Positions 21,801 to 34,094 of a stretch of DNA of 64,000 bases are shown piece by piece. Source of the stretch: Molanna angustata. Taxonomy: Eukaryota > Arthropoda > Insecta > Trichoptera > Molannidae. Position 1 is the stretch's first letter. The number at the start of each line of letters is the position of its first letter. Location of the stretch: NCBI GenBank assembly GCA_963576475.1, contig OY754982.1, forward strand, positions 12,612,546-12,676,545, read 5' to 3'. The position numbers and the translations under genes were made by a program. The notes beneath the pieces are model-generated. The model did no database searches and was not told where the DNA came from. It saw only the letters and a list, made by a program, of their open reading frames with translations.

Positions 21801-24800
21801 AGGCATTTTCAAAATTTTGACACGTGATATTTTATGAAGATTTTTTTTTGATTTATGGAAAGCTAATCAGTTCTATGTTCAAGTTCTTTACATTATAACA
21901 TGAAATCAAATTACTGAACGTTTCCATACATAGAAATTTATCTATTTACATTTTTATTCATACTAAATGTTACTATCAGGAATATAAATTTTCTTCCGAT
22001 AGTATATTTTTATGATAAGATAGACAAACTTTTAATGCAGTATGGTGTAGAATGCTTATGTTGTATGAAATATTTTAAAAAAAGCAGATAAATTTTGTTT
22101 TAAAGAACGCAAGAGCATTTTCCAAATTTTGACAGGTGATATCATATGAAGATTTTTTTTGTTATTTATGGAAAGCTAATCAGTTCTATGTTCAAGCTCT
22201 TTACATTATAACATGATATCAAATTACTGAACTTTTCCATACATAGAAATTTATCTAATTACATTTTTATTCATACTAAATGTTACTATCAGGAATATAA
22301 ATTTTCTTCCGATAGTATATTTTTATGTTAAGATAGACAAACTATTAATGCAGTATAGGGAAGAATGCTTATGTTGTATGAAATATTTTAAAAAAAGCAG
22401 ATAAATTTTGTTCTAAAGAACGCGAGAGCATTTTCCAAATTTTGACAGGTGATATCATATGAAGATTTTTTTTGTTATTTATGGAAAGCTAATCAGTTCT
22501 ATGTTCAAGCTCTTTACATTATAACATGAAATCAAATTACTGAACTTTTCCATACATAGAAATTTATCTAATTACATTTTTATTCATACTAAATGTTACT
22601 ACCAGGAATATAAATTTTCTTCCGATAGTATATTTTTATGTTAAGATAAACAAACTATTAATGCAGTATAGTGAAGAATGCTTAGGTTGTATGAAATATT
22701 TTAAAAAAAGCAGATAAATTTTGATTTAAAGAACGCGAGAGCATTATCCAAATTTTGACAGGTGATATCATATGAAGATTTTTTTTGTTATTTATGGAAA
22801 GCTAATCAGTTCTATGTTCAAGCTCTTTACATTATAACATGAAATCAAATTACTGAACTTTTCCATACATAGAAATTTATCTAATTACATTTTTATTCAT
22901 ACTAAATGTTACTATCAGGAATGTAAATTTTCTTCCGATAGTATATTTTTATGTTAAGATAAACAAACTATTAATGCAGTATAGTGAAGAATGCTTATGT
23001 TGTATGAAATATTTTAAAAAAAGCAGATAAATTTTGTTCTAAAGAACGCGAGAGCATTTTCCAAATTTTGACAGGTGATATCATATGAAGATTTTTTTTG
23101 TTATTTATGGAAAGCTAATCAGTTCTATGTTCAAGCTCTTTACATTATAACATGAAATCAAATTACAGAACTTTTCCATACATAGAAATTTATCTAATTA
23201 CATTTTTATTCATACTAAATGTTACTATCAGGAATGTAAATTTTCTTCCGATAGTATATTTTTATGTTAAGATAAACAAACTATTAATGCAGTATAGTGA
23301 AGAATGCTTATGTTGTATGAAATATTTTAAAAAAAGGAGATAAATTTTGTTCTAAAGAACGCGAGAGCATTTTCCAAATTTTGACAGGTGATATCATATG
23401 AAGATTTTTTTTGTTGTTTATGGAAAGCTAATCAGTTCTATGTTCAAGCTTTTTACATTATAACATGAAATCAAATTACTGAACTTTTCCATACATAGAA
23501 ATTTATCTAATTACATTTTTATTCATACTAAATGTTACTATCAAGAATGTAAATTTTCTTCCGATAGTATATTTTTATGTTAAGATAAACAAACTATTAA
23601 TGCAGTATAGTGAAAAATGCTTATGTTGTATGTAATATTTTAAAAAAAGCAGATAAATTTTGTTCTAAAGAACGCGAGAGCATTTTCCAAATTTTGACAG
23701 GTGATATCATATGAAGATTTTTTTTGTTATTTATGGAAAGCTAATCAGTTCTATGTTCAAGCTCTTTACATTATAACATGATTTCAAATTACTGAACTTT
23801 TCCATACATAGAAATTTATCTAATTACATTTTTATTCATACTAAATGTTACTATCAGGAATATAAATTTTCTTCCGATAGTATATTTTTATGTTAAGATA
23901 GACAAACTATTAATGCAGTATAGGGAAGAATGCTTATGTTGTATGAAATATTTTAAAAAAAGCAGATAAATTTTGTTCTAAAGAATGCGAGAGCATTTTC
24001 CAAATTTTGACAGGTGATATCATATGAAGATTTTTTTTGTTATTTATGGAAAGCTAATCAGTTCTATGTTCAAGCTCTTTACATTATAACATGAAATCAA
24101 ATTACTGAACTTTTCCATACATAGAAATTTATCTAATTACATTTTTATTCATACTAAATGTTACTATCAGGAATGTAAATTTTCTTCCGATAGTATATTT
24201 TTATGTTAAGATAAACAAACTATTAATGCAGTATAGTGAAGAATGCTTATGTTGTATGAAATATTTTAAAAAAAGCAGATAAATTTTGTTCTAAAGAACG
24301 CGAGAGCATTTTCCAAATTTTGACAGGTGATATCATATGAAGATTTTTTTTGTTATTTATGGAAAGCTAATCAGTTCTATGTTCAAGCTCTTTACATTAT
24401 AACATGAAATCAAATTACTGAACTTTTCCATACATAGAAATTTATCTAATTACATTTTTATTCATACTAAATGTTACTATCAGGAATGTAAATTTTCTTC
24501 CGATAGTATATTTTTATGTTAAGATAAACAAACTATTAATGCAGTATAGTGAAGAATGCTTATGTTGTATGAAATATTCTAAAAAAAGCAGATAAATTTT
24601 GTTCTAAAGAACGCGAGAGCATTTTCCAAATTTTGACAGGTGATATCATATGAAGATTTTTTTTGTTATTTATGGAAAGCTAATCAGTTCTATGTTCAAG
24701 CTCTTTACATTATAACATGAAATCAAATTACTGAACTTTTCCATACATAGAAATTTATCTAATTACATTTTTATTCATACTAAATGTTACTATCAGGAAT

Positions 24801-25585
24801 ATAAATTTTCTTCCGATAGTATATTTTTATGTTAAGATAAACAAACTATTAATGCAGTATAGTGAAGAATGCTTATGTTGTATGAAATATTTTAAAAAAA
24901 GCAGATAAATTTTGTTTTAAAGAACGCGAAGGCATTTTCAAAATTTTGACACGTGATATTATATGAAGATTTTTTTTTGATTTATGGAAAGCTAATCAGT
25001 TCTATGTTCAAGTTCTTTACATTATAACATGAAATCAAATTACTGAACGTTTCCATACATAGAAATTTATCTAATTACATTTTTATTCATACTAAATGTT
25101 ACTATCAGGAATATAAATTTTCTTCCGATAGTATATTTTTATGTTAAGATAAACAAACTATTAATGCAGTATAGTGAAGAATGCTTATGTTGTATGAAAT
25201 ATTTTAAAAAAAGCAGATAAATTTTGTTCTAAAGAACGCGAGAGCATTTTCCAAATTTTGACAGGTGATATCATATGAAGATTTTTTTTGTTATTTATGG
25301 AAAGCTAATCAGTTCTATGTTCAAGCTCTTTACATTATAACATGAAATCAAATTACTGAACTTTTCCATACATAGAAATTTATCTAATTACATTTTTATT
25401 CATACTAAATGTTACTAACAGGAATATAAATTTTCTTCCGATAGTATATTTTTATGTTAAGATAGACAAACTATTAATGCAGTATAGTGAAGACTGCTTA
25501 TGTTGTATGAAATATTTTAAAAAAAGCAGATAAATTTTGTTTCAAAGAGCGTTAGAGCATTTTGACAATGTTGACACGTGATATC
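18815..25585. repeat. 313-bp tandem array, block 1 (about 21-22 units)
   Basis: The phrase ACTAAATGTTACTA starts at 19,148, 19,461, 19,773, 20,086, 20,399, 20,711 and 21,024, giving a period of 312-313 bp. Variants distinguish sub-types: CACGTGATATC against CAGGTGATATC, GAACGCGAGAG against GAACGCAAGAG, and a GCGAAGGC type at about 21,797 and 24,927 (ten units apart). AT-rich, with no conserved reading frame. Confidence 0.95.
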
Positions 25586-26383
25586 ATATGAAGAAATTTT
25601 ATGATATCTATGAAAAGCTAATCAGTTCTAAGTTCAAGCTATTAATATTCTTATATCAATATGAAATCAATGAACTGAACATTGCCAAATATAAAAAATT
25701 CTCTTGTTACATATAAGTTTCATACAAATATCCATTAAATAAAATATAATTTTTGAAACCGTTGAATATTTTTCTTTTAACATTGACCAACTTTGAATAC
25801 AATTTTATGAAGATTCTTGGTGTTGTATAAATAGTTGAAACCAAATTAAAATATCTCTAATTTCCAGGTCGTGAGAGCATTTTTTCAGTTTTAATAGATG
25901 AAATCATAAAGAAACATTGGGAAAAAATGAACCGTTGTCTATGGAAAACTAATCAGCTCTAAGTTTATGGACTTAACACATGTGATATCAATATGAAGTC
26001 AATCGGACTTATAGTTTGGGCTGCAGAGAGGACACAAAAAAAAAACAACGTAAATGATGAATTCATAGAGAAGAAATCAAAAGTTGTCTATGGAAAACTA
26101 ATCAGCTCTAGGTCTTTGCACTTTACACATATGATGTTAATATGAAGTCGATCAGACTTATAGTTTGGGCTGTAGAGAGGACACAAAAAAGATAAATGCT
26201 ACGGCGTACGGCGTACGGCGTACGGCGTACGGCGTACAGCGTATACGCCATACACACAAACACATCACGACGAAACTCATAGTGTGCATTCTCTACATGA
26301 TACCCATTGAGAAATTGATGTAAAAAAAATACGCTTAAATTTTGCGAAATCATGACTCTCCCCTATTCCATAGTGTGGAGAGT
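25586..26383 (+). repeat. Decayed edge units and right terminus
   Basis: After 25,585 the repeat continues with increasing divergence: the phrase GGAAAGCTAATCAGTTCTA becomes GAAAAGCTAATCAGTTCTA, then GGAAAACTAATCAGCTCTA twice. A TACGGCG microsatellite (26,202-26,238, about five units), the block CATCACGACGAAACTCATAG and the terminal hairpin follow. Confidence 0.8.
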
Positions 26384-26418
26384 AATAATAATAAACTGTT
26401 TTTTCTAGTATATAATTT

Positions 26419-29390
26419 TTCTTCCGATAGTATATTTTTATGATAAGATAGACAAACTTTTAATGCAGTATGGTGTAGAATGCTTATGTTGTATGAAATA
26501 TTTTAAAAAAAGCAGATAAATTTTGTTTTAAAGAACGCAAGAGCATTTTCCAAATTTTGACAGGTGATATCATATGAAGATTTTTTTTGTTATTTATGGA
26601 AAGCTAATCAGTTCTATGTTCAAGCTCTTTACATTATAACATGATATCAAATTACTGAACTTTTCCATACATAGAAATTTATCTAATTACATTTTTATTC
26701 ATACTAAATGTTACTATCAGGAATATAAATTTTCTTCCGATAGTATATTTTTATGTTAAGATAGACAAACTATTAATGCAGTATAGGGAAGAATGCTTAT
26801 GTTGTATGAAATATTTTAAAAAAAGCAGATAAATTTTGTTCTAAAGAACGCGAGAGCATTTTCCAAATTTTGACAGGTGATATCATATGAAGATTTTTTT
26901 TGTTATTTATGGAAAGCTAATCAGTTCTATGTTCAAGCTCTTTACATTATAACATGAAATCAAATTACTGAACTTTTCCATACATAGAAATTTATCTAAT
27001 TACATTTTTATTCATACTAAATGTTACTATCAGGAACGTAAATTTTCTTCCGATAGTATATTTTTATGTTAAGATAAACAAACTATTAATGCAGTATAGT
27101 GAAGAATGCTTATGTTGTATGAAATATTTTAAAAAAAGCAGATAAATTTTGTTCTAAAGAACGCGAGAGCATTTTCCAAATTTTGACAGGTGATATCATA
27201 TGAAGATTTTTTTTGTTATTTATGGAAAGCTAATCAGTTCTATGTTCAAGCTCTTTACATTATAACATGAAATCAAATTACTGAACTTTTCCATACATAG
27301 AAATTTATCTAATTACATTTTTATTCATACTAAATGTTACTATCAGGAATGTAAATTTTCTTCCGATAGTATATTTTTATGTTAAGATAAACAAACTATT
27401 AATGCAGTATAGTGAAGAATGCTTATGTTGCATGAAATATTTTAAAAAAAGCAGATAAATTTTGTTCTAAAGAACGCGAGAGCATTTTCCAAATTTTGAC
27501 AGGTGATATCATATGAAGATTTTTTTTGTTATTTATGGAAAGCTAATCAGTTCTATGTTCAAGCTCTTTACATTATAACATGAAATCAAATTACTGAACT
27601 TTTCCATACATAGAAATTTATCTAATTACATTTTTATTCATACTAAATGTTACTATCAGGAACGTAAATTTTCTTCCGATAGTATATTTTTATGTTAAGA
27701 TAAACAAACTATTAATGCAGTATAGTGAAGAATGCTTATGTTGTATGATATATTTTAAAAAAAGCAGATAAATTTTGTTCTAAAGAACGCGAGAGCATTT
27801 TCCAAATTTTGACAGGTGATATCATATGAAGATTTTTTTTGTTATTTATGGAAAGCTAATCAGTTCTATGTTCAAGCTCTTTACATTATAACATGAAATC
27901 AAATTACTGAACTTTTCCATACATAGAAATTTATCTAATTACATTTTTATTCATACTAAATGTTACTATCAGGAATGTAAATTTTCTTCCGATAGTATAT
28001 TTTTATGTTAAGATAAATAAACTATTAATGCAGTATAGTGAAGAATGCTTATGTTGTATGAAATATTCTAAAAAAAGCAGATAAATTTTGTTCTAAAGAA
28101 CGCGAGAGCATTTTCCAAATTTTGACAGGTGATATCATATGAAGATTTTTTTTGTTATTTATGGAAAGCTAATCAGTTCTATGTTCAAGCTCTTTACATT
28201 ATAACATGAAATCAAATTACTGAACTTTTCCATACATAGAAATTTATCTAATTACATTTTTATTCATACTAAATGTTACTATCAGGAATGTAAATTTTCT
28301 TCCGATAGTATATTTTTATGTTAAGATAAACAAACTATTAATGCAGTATAGTGAAGAATGCTTATGTTGTATGAAATATTTAAAAAAAAGCAGATAAATT
28401 TTGTTCTAAAGAACGCGAGAGCATTTTCCAAATTTTGACAGGTGATATCATATGAAGATTTTTTTGTTATTTATGGAAAGCTAATCAGTTCTATGTTCAA
28501 GCTCTTTACATTATAACATGAAATCAAATTACTGAACTTTTCCATACATAGAAATTTATCTAATTACATTTTTATTCATACTAAATGTTACTATCAGGAA
28601 TATAAATTTTCTTCCGATAGTATATTTTTATGTTAAGATAAACAAACTATTAATGCAGTATAGTGAAGAATGCTTATGTTGTATGAAATATTTTAAAAAA
28701 AGCAGATAAATTTTGTTTTAAAGAACGCGAAGGCATTTTCAAAATTTTGACACGTGATATTATATGAAGATTTTTTTTTGATTTATGGAAAGCTAATCAG
28801 TTCTATGTTCAAGTTCTTTACATTATAACATGAAATCAAATTACTGAACGTTTCCATACATAGAAATTTATCTAATTACATTTTTATTCATACTAAATGT
28901 TACTATCAGGAATATAAATTTTCTTCCGATAGTATATTTTTATGTTAAGATAAACAAACTATTAATGCAGTATAGTGAAGAATGCTTATGTTGTATGAAA
29001 TATTTTAAAAAAAGCAGATAAATTTTGTTCTAAAGAACACGAGAGCATTTTCCAAATTTTGACAGGTGATATCATATGAAGATTTTTTTTGTTATTTATG
29101 GAAAGCTAATCAGTTCTATGTTCAAGCTCTTTACATTATAACATGAAATCAAATTACTGAACTTTTCCATACATAGAAATTTATCTAATTACATTTTTAT
29201 TCATACTAAATGTTACTAACAGGAATATAAATTTTCTTCCGATAGTATATTTTTATGTTAAGATAGACAAACTATTAATGCAGTATAGTGAAGACTGCTT
29301 ATGTTGTATGAAATATTTTAAAAAAAGCAGATAAATTTTGTTTCAAAGAGCGTTAGAGCATTTTGACAATGTTGACACGTGATATCATAT
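26419..29390. repeat. 313-bp tandem array, block 2 (about 9.5 units)
   Basis: Same monomer and period as block 1. A short non-repeat joint (26,384-26,418) separates the blocks. Confidence 0.95.
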
Positions 29391-30171
29391 GAAGAAATTT
29401 TATGATATCTATGAAAAGCTAATCAGTTCTAAGTTCAAGCTATTAATATTCTTATATCAATATGAAATCAATGAACTGAACATTGCCAAATATAAAAAAA
29501 TTCTCTTGTTACATATAAGTTTCATACAAATATCCATTAAATAAAATATAATTTTTGAAACCGTTGAATATTTTTCTTTTAACATTGACCAACTTTGAAT
29601 ACAATTTTATGAAGATTCTTGGTGTTGTATAAATAGTTGAAACCAAATTAAAATATCTCTAATTTCCAGGTCGTGAGAGCATTTTTTCAGTTTTAATAGA
29701 TGAAATCATAAAGAAACATTGGGAAAAAATGAACCGTTGTCTATGGAAAACTAATCTGCTCTAAGTTTATGGACTTAACACATGTGATATCAATATGAAG
29801 TCAATCGGACTTATAGTTTGGGCTGCAGAGAGGACACAAAAAAAAAACAACGTAAATGATGAATTCATAGAGAAGAAATCAAAAGTTGTCTATGGAAAAC
29901 TAATCAGCTCTAGGTCTTTGCACTTTACACATATGATGTTAATATGAAGTCGATCAGACTTATAGTTTGGGCTGTAGAGAGGACACAAAAAAGATAAATG
30001 CTACGGCGTACGGCGTACGGCGTACAGCGTATACGCCATACACACAAACACATCACGACGAAACTCATAGTGTGCATTCTCTACATGATACCCATTGAGA
30101 AATTGATGTAAAAAAAATACGCTTAAATTTTGCGAAATCATGACTCTCCCCTATTCCATAGTGTGGAGAGT
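26419..30171 (+). repeat. Duplicated copy of 21,991-26,383, two units shorter
   Basis: It starts with the same rare variants as 21,991 onward (TTATGATAAGATAGACAAAC, CTTTTAATGCAGTATGGTG) and ends with the same tail and hairpin (30,143-30,149 with 30,165-30,171). The length is about 3.75 kb against 4.39 kb; the difference equals two 313-bp units plus two 7-bp TACGGCG units. Confidence 0.85.
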
Positions 30172-30209
30172 AAAAAGTGAATTCTTGCCAAAATCACAAT
30201 CCACCACAT

Positions 30210-30370
30210 GAGTTAGTGCATACTTATATTAATCTTGGGTTTACAATCACTATCTGTCACTATGGTATTCCGCAAGGGTTCCATCTGGGCCCATTGCTTT
30301 TGATCTTATGTATATATCAACGATATTAGCAGTTGCTTTAAACATACAAATTACAAAATATTCGCCAAAT
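30210..30370 (+). pseudogene. LINE reverse-transcriptase core relic
   Basis: HYGIPQGFHLGPLLLIL is read in one frame and YINDISSCFKHTNYKIFAKY in the next, which corresponds to the GVPQG-LGPLLF-YINDI-FADD region of LINE reverse transcriptases. The ADD position reads AKY, so the catalytic aspartates are lost. Only about 50 codons remain. Confidence 0.65.
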
Positions 30371-30399
30371 ATACGGAGATATATAAAAAAAAACAATTA

Positions 30400-30510
30400 C
30401 TTCCAGGAATTGATTTTCCCAGCATTCCGATCCATACGAGAGTACTGATGGGATAAGAGTCTTGTAGAGGAGGACTTTAGTTTTTCTGGTGAAGTGACCA
30501 GCCTTTATGA
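30400..30510 (-). pseudogene. LINE reverse-transcriptase thumb relic
   Basis: On the minus strand the frame reads AGHFTRKTKVLLYKTLIPSV then LSYGSECW, the well-known 'TK..LYKTLI.PVL.YGSE.W' motif downstream of the catalytic core. It is in opposite orientation to the preceding fragment, so two LINEs are involved. Confidence 0.7.
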
Positions 30511-30694
30511 CTTCGTGTTAGTTTTCCAAATAAATTAATTAAATAAAAAATACTTTTTTCCACTTGAAAAGTGCCAATACCTAAATCCATATTTATGAAG
30601 TCGATACTTATTTTTAGACGTTCTTTACGAAAATCTAATGTTTTAATAGAAGAAAATATTGAGAAGACATTATCTGCAGAAAACTAATCAAATA

Positions 30695-30860
30695 ACTTAG
30701 CCAATACACTTTACATAAGTCGATCGAGCTTATTAATTGGGTTGTATAGAGGACACAAATTGTCATAGTGCACGCAAAAACATTATGAAGATTTTATATA
30801 AAAATTCGCTTCAAATTCTGAAATCTTAACTCTCCCCTGTTCCATAGAAGGGGTGAGCAA
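30695..30860 (+). mobile_element. Diverged right end of the Helentron-like family
   Basis: TTATTAATTGGGTTGTATAG, GAGGACACAAATTGTCATAG and CTTAACTCTCCCCTGTTCCA follow the order of 29,800-30,160 with many changes. The TACGGCG microsatellite is absent. Confidence 0.55.
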
Positions 30861-31315
30861 AAATTGTATCGAATAAAATTCCCTCTTAGAATAAATTTCA
30901 TAGAGTACCTAGTTGTTGGTTTCTTTGCGCTCTGTATAAAGTAAATATAAAAATGAAATTTATAGGATAAACGACAAGTGGTATAATATAAAATCTTCCT
31001 CTTCTTCTCCCCGAGTTATTTTCTGGCTGAAGTCAGAAATAACACCGCCCCAAGAAGATGTGGCTAAACTCACGTGTATAAAGAGATTTTCAAATATATA
31101 TATTCAATTTATTAGTAATTTACACCGTTCCGGAGTTGTTACGCTCACTTGCTTTTCGATATGATTTTTTACAACAAACTCGATTGACATGGTTTGTGTA
31201 TATATTCAAGGTTTACATACATCCCACCAACACAAAACATTTACTCGTCTAGCAAATATTTTTATTGAATTGTTAGTCTTGAAAAACTTTCGAGTATACC
31301 CATATTTTCGTTTTA
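30861..31315. other. Region without recognised gene
   Basis: Contains a hairpin at 31,014-31,048 (GTTATTTTCTG with CAGAAATAAC). No coding evidence. Confidence 0.35.
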
Positions 31316-31317
31316 TT

Positions 31318-31598
31318 ATTATTATTATTTATTTATAGGTTGGCAGCCAATGCTGATGTGCTATCTACTGTCGAATTTTATTACTTGGTTGTAACTATTT
31401 TGCTGTGTCCAAAAAAAAGTCCAGTATATTCTTGAAAATATTAAAATTTTCAGCATCCAAAACAAGTTGGGGCAGTTTATTCCAAGTATTCACCACTCTA
31501 TTTGAAAGAAAATGTTTTCGAGAACCTAATTTTCACAATTTGTAAGCTATGGCCACGCAAATTATTGTTATGACTACATATATTGAAAGAGATTATAC
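31318..31598 (-). pseudogene. LINE ORF2 C-terminus and tail, CR1/Jockey-like
   Basis: On the minus strand an 'RGHSLQIVKIRFSKTF' phrase is followed by RVVNTWNKLPQLVLDAENFN and IFKNILDFFLDTAK before a stop near 31,401. This is the classical end of CR1-type reverse transcriptases (RGHSLKL...VxNxWNxLP..VV.A.....FK..LD). The 3' end is a TAAATAAATAATAATAATAA tail. Only the last 65 codons survive, with one frame break. Confidence 0.75.
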
Positions 31599-31780
31599 TT
31601 TTTTTTAAATAAAAAATGAATATGTCCTTGTTAAACAAGTATATATGCATCTTTCTACGTTCCCTAAAATAAGCATATAAATGCTTGTGCTATAGGTGAA
31701 CGAAATCGGTCGAGGCAGGATTCGAACTCGCGATCGCTGGATTACTAGCCCAGCGCGTTAACCACTCTGCCATCGACCCA
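31599..31780 (-). mobile_element. SINE S1 copy 3
   Basis: Almost intact: ATGTCCTTGTTAAACAAGTA tail, GTGCTATAGGTGAACGAAAT, GAGGCAGGATTCGAACTCGC (box B) and GCGCGTTAACCACTCTGCCA (box A). It lies against the 5' edge of the LINE relic. Confidence 0.8.
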
Positions 31781-31784
31781 TCTT

Positions 31785-32255
31785 ATAAGTTTTGTACTTT
31801 ATATGAAGATTAATATTTATTTTATTTAAAATTTGGAAGACGGGTTTTTACTAGTTTTCATTGTTTATTTAGTTATTCAATAAATAATTTTATTCAAGGC
31901 AAAGATGCGTGTAGTATTTGTACATAAAAAAATAAAAGGGGCAACTGATAATTAATTCAAAAACGAAATAATCTTACTCACTCAAATATGGTTTATTTCT
32001 CTGTTAAAGTAATAACAATTCAATGATTTTTTTTTATTGAAAATATTATGATATAAGGTGCTGACAATTAATACGCGACACGTCGTTCACAGAGGACTGA
32101 GGGAACCCGAATGACATTTAGTCATAGAAAAGAGAACTTATTTAGAAGGGAAACTTCGACTTTTTCTATGATCCCGCGCTTTTAGCGCCACCTCTGAATG
32201 GTCCCTCAAAGTTTTACTGGAATTCAGTAATAATAATTATAATATTACTGACCTT
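31785..32255. other. AT-rich region, nothing recognised
   Basis: A weak inverted pair (GTCATAGAAAA with CTTTTTCTATGA, 32,122-32,172) is present. No gene seen. Confidence 0.4.
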
Positions 32256-32261
32256 CCCCAG

Positions 32262-32425
32262 TGTTTAAGATTAAAACACTGAATTTTGTTTTTTTGGGAG
32301 AATTTCATTACCAAAAAATTCTAGGTATAAATCACTTTTAATAAAGAAAAATTATAAAAAAATATTTTTACGATAATCCAAAAAAAAAACATTTTTCCCA
32401 AAGAATCAGTGTTTTAATCTTGAAC
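32262..32425. mobile_element. Small MITE, 164 bp, 20-bp inverted ends
   Basis: TTTAAGATTAAAACACTGA (32,264-32,282) is inverted as TCAGTGTTTTAATCTTGAA (32,406-32,424), with a further pairing of GTTTTTTTGGGA and TCCCAAAGAA-like inner parts. The interior is AT-rich and noncoding. No clean target duplication was found. Confidence 0.55.
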
Positions 32426-32429
32426 AGCA

Positions 32430-33900
32430 GAGATAGCAAATTGTTTTTCTAGAAAGTTAGAAAGATAGGTAAGTATTCTTTTTCTCTCTAATTGAGTTAC
32501 GAAAATAAAAGAATATTTAAAACAAAGTTATTATATATTGTAAACTATATCATACCTACAATGTTTGTATTCATTAAACAATATAATTAAATCTTAATAT
32601 TATGTAGTACCTAGACAAAAATACTATGGACTTATAAATTTCTTCGTGGGTTCAGCAAAAATCTTGCTGGATTACAATCCCTAGTTTGGTCACAGTTCTC
32701 ATATTATGGCGGTCGTACAGCTGGTGGTGAAAAGCAATTGATTAAAACCAACATAAACTTAACATTTCAGATAATGTTACTTTTGTTCACTGCCTAATGA
32801 AAACTTTTGTTTGATTTTTTTGATCACGTGGGTACACTGTTTTTTTTTCTACCGTTTTAAAAAACGATAGATAATATATGTGTTTACTTTATTATTTCGT
32901 AGGATTGCTTATTTAGCGATATACTTAATGTATTAAAACAAAATTACTAATGTGTGTTTTGAGTTACAAAGGTCGATTGAGATTTAAAAATATGAGGTCT
33001 GTGTTTCCATCAAAGGTCACCGCTACATTTTCCATTATTCCATCAAATTTTCAATTTATCAATAAACACCCACGCTCAAAACAATTCGTGGATATAATAT
33101 AAGCCACTCATGATTCAATACAAAATTTTAAATTGTCTCCAGTTTCGATGATGTTTGGTTGTCAAAATGTATTTTGGGTATTTGGATGTTATTTGTTTTT
33201 AATATAATACTGCCTTAGGTTTATTTGTTTCGTTATTGTTGACAAATTGATTCTTAAAGAAAAGTGTAACAAGAGATTATTAATCATTTATCTAGAGGTA
33301 AAGTATTGAGAGATTTGTTCATTTCGCAATCTGAAAGTTGAAATATTTATTATATCATCAATCACAACAAATCAAATGAAAATCTAATTGATATAGTAGT
33401 GCTAATGTGATATACATACTTTTTTATAAACCCTTGTCTAAAAAGTATGTCACTCGTATTGACGGAAACCCGTGCAAAAATGTTTCAAAAGCAATTTATT
33501 TGCAATTATAATCCAATATTCTTATTCTGATATCGAATGACGTTAAACTGAGATATGAATTTGTTAATTATGTCAACGGATAAATTGTGGTGAAACTCTA
33601 TTACACTAGTATCCATGTAGCGAAGAACCAAATATATAAGTAGGTATCCTACATGGATACACAACCTCTGAATTCACAAAAATATTTATGTTTTTTATAA
33701 TTCGTTTTAATATTGTATAATTTAATATCAGTTTTTCTCTCTACTTCAACATTGCTAAACTTTATATTCATCACACATATTTACTATACTGTTTTATTTG
33801 CCAGTTTTCTTCATCAGTTCTTTCTGGCAATGCTAATCGAACTGATAGAACTTAACAAAAAAAAGGTTGTTTACCAATATTTAAATAATAACTCTGTTAA
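32430..33900. other. AT-rich region, nothing recognised
   Basis: No supported gene. A short inverted pair, GTATCCATGTAG and CTACATGGATAC (33,610-33,660), occurs. Confidence 0.4.

Positions 33901-33902
<2 letters not shown>

Positions 33903-33933
<31 letters not shown>
33903..33933. repeat. Poly-T run
   Basis: An uninterrupted run of about 31 T. Confidence 0.9.
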
Positions 33934-33971
33934 CAATATTGGACACTGTCACTTCGTGGTAGAACTCCATA

Positions 33972-34077
33972 ATTAATTAAAACTATGAAAAAAAAATTTT
34001 TTTTTTTTTTTTGCGTAAAAAATTTAAGTAGAACGTAAAATTAAATATAAAATTTTTTCATAGTTTTAATTAATCTG
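33972..34077. repeat. Inverted repeat with 23-bp arms
   Basis: TTAATTAAAACTATGAAAAAA near 33,973 is inverted as TTTTTTCATAGTTTTAATTAA near 34,053. It lies just upstream of the hammerhead-like motif and could be part of the same element. Confidence 0.6.
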
Positions 34078-34094
34078 TTAACATTAATTTTCGT

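Larger units (their letters stand above)
18768..26383 (+). mobile_element. Giant Helentron-like (HINE/DINE-1-like) element with a 313-bp array
   Basis: The left end carries ACGAGTGGGTTGTGGCCAAC and CTCTCCACAC (18,794-18,803). The right end carries its inverted copy GTGTGGAGAG (26,373-26,382) as part of a hairpin, ACTCTCC (26,355-26,361) with GGAGAGT (26,377-26,383). Between them lie about 21.6 tandem 313-bp units and a unique tail with a TACGGCG microsatellite. Short inner inverted repeats, a central tandem block and a 3' hairpin are the known layout of non-autonomous Helentrons. There is no Rep/helicase gene. The class assignment is inference. Confidence 0.5.

Noticed and set aside
23152..23343. 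A 63-codon frame in the 313-bp array
   Set aside because: The frame is not kept in neighbouring units; most units have stops or shifts, so it is a chance opening in AT-rich repeat DNA.
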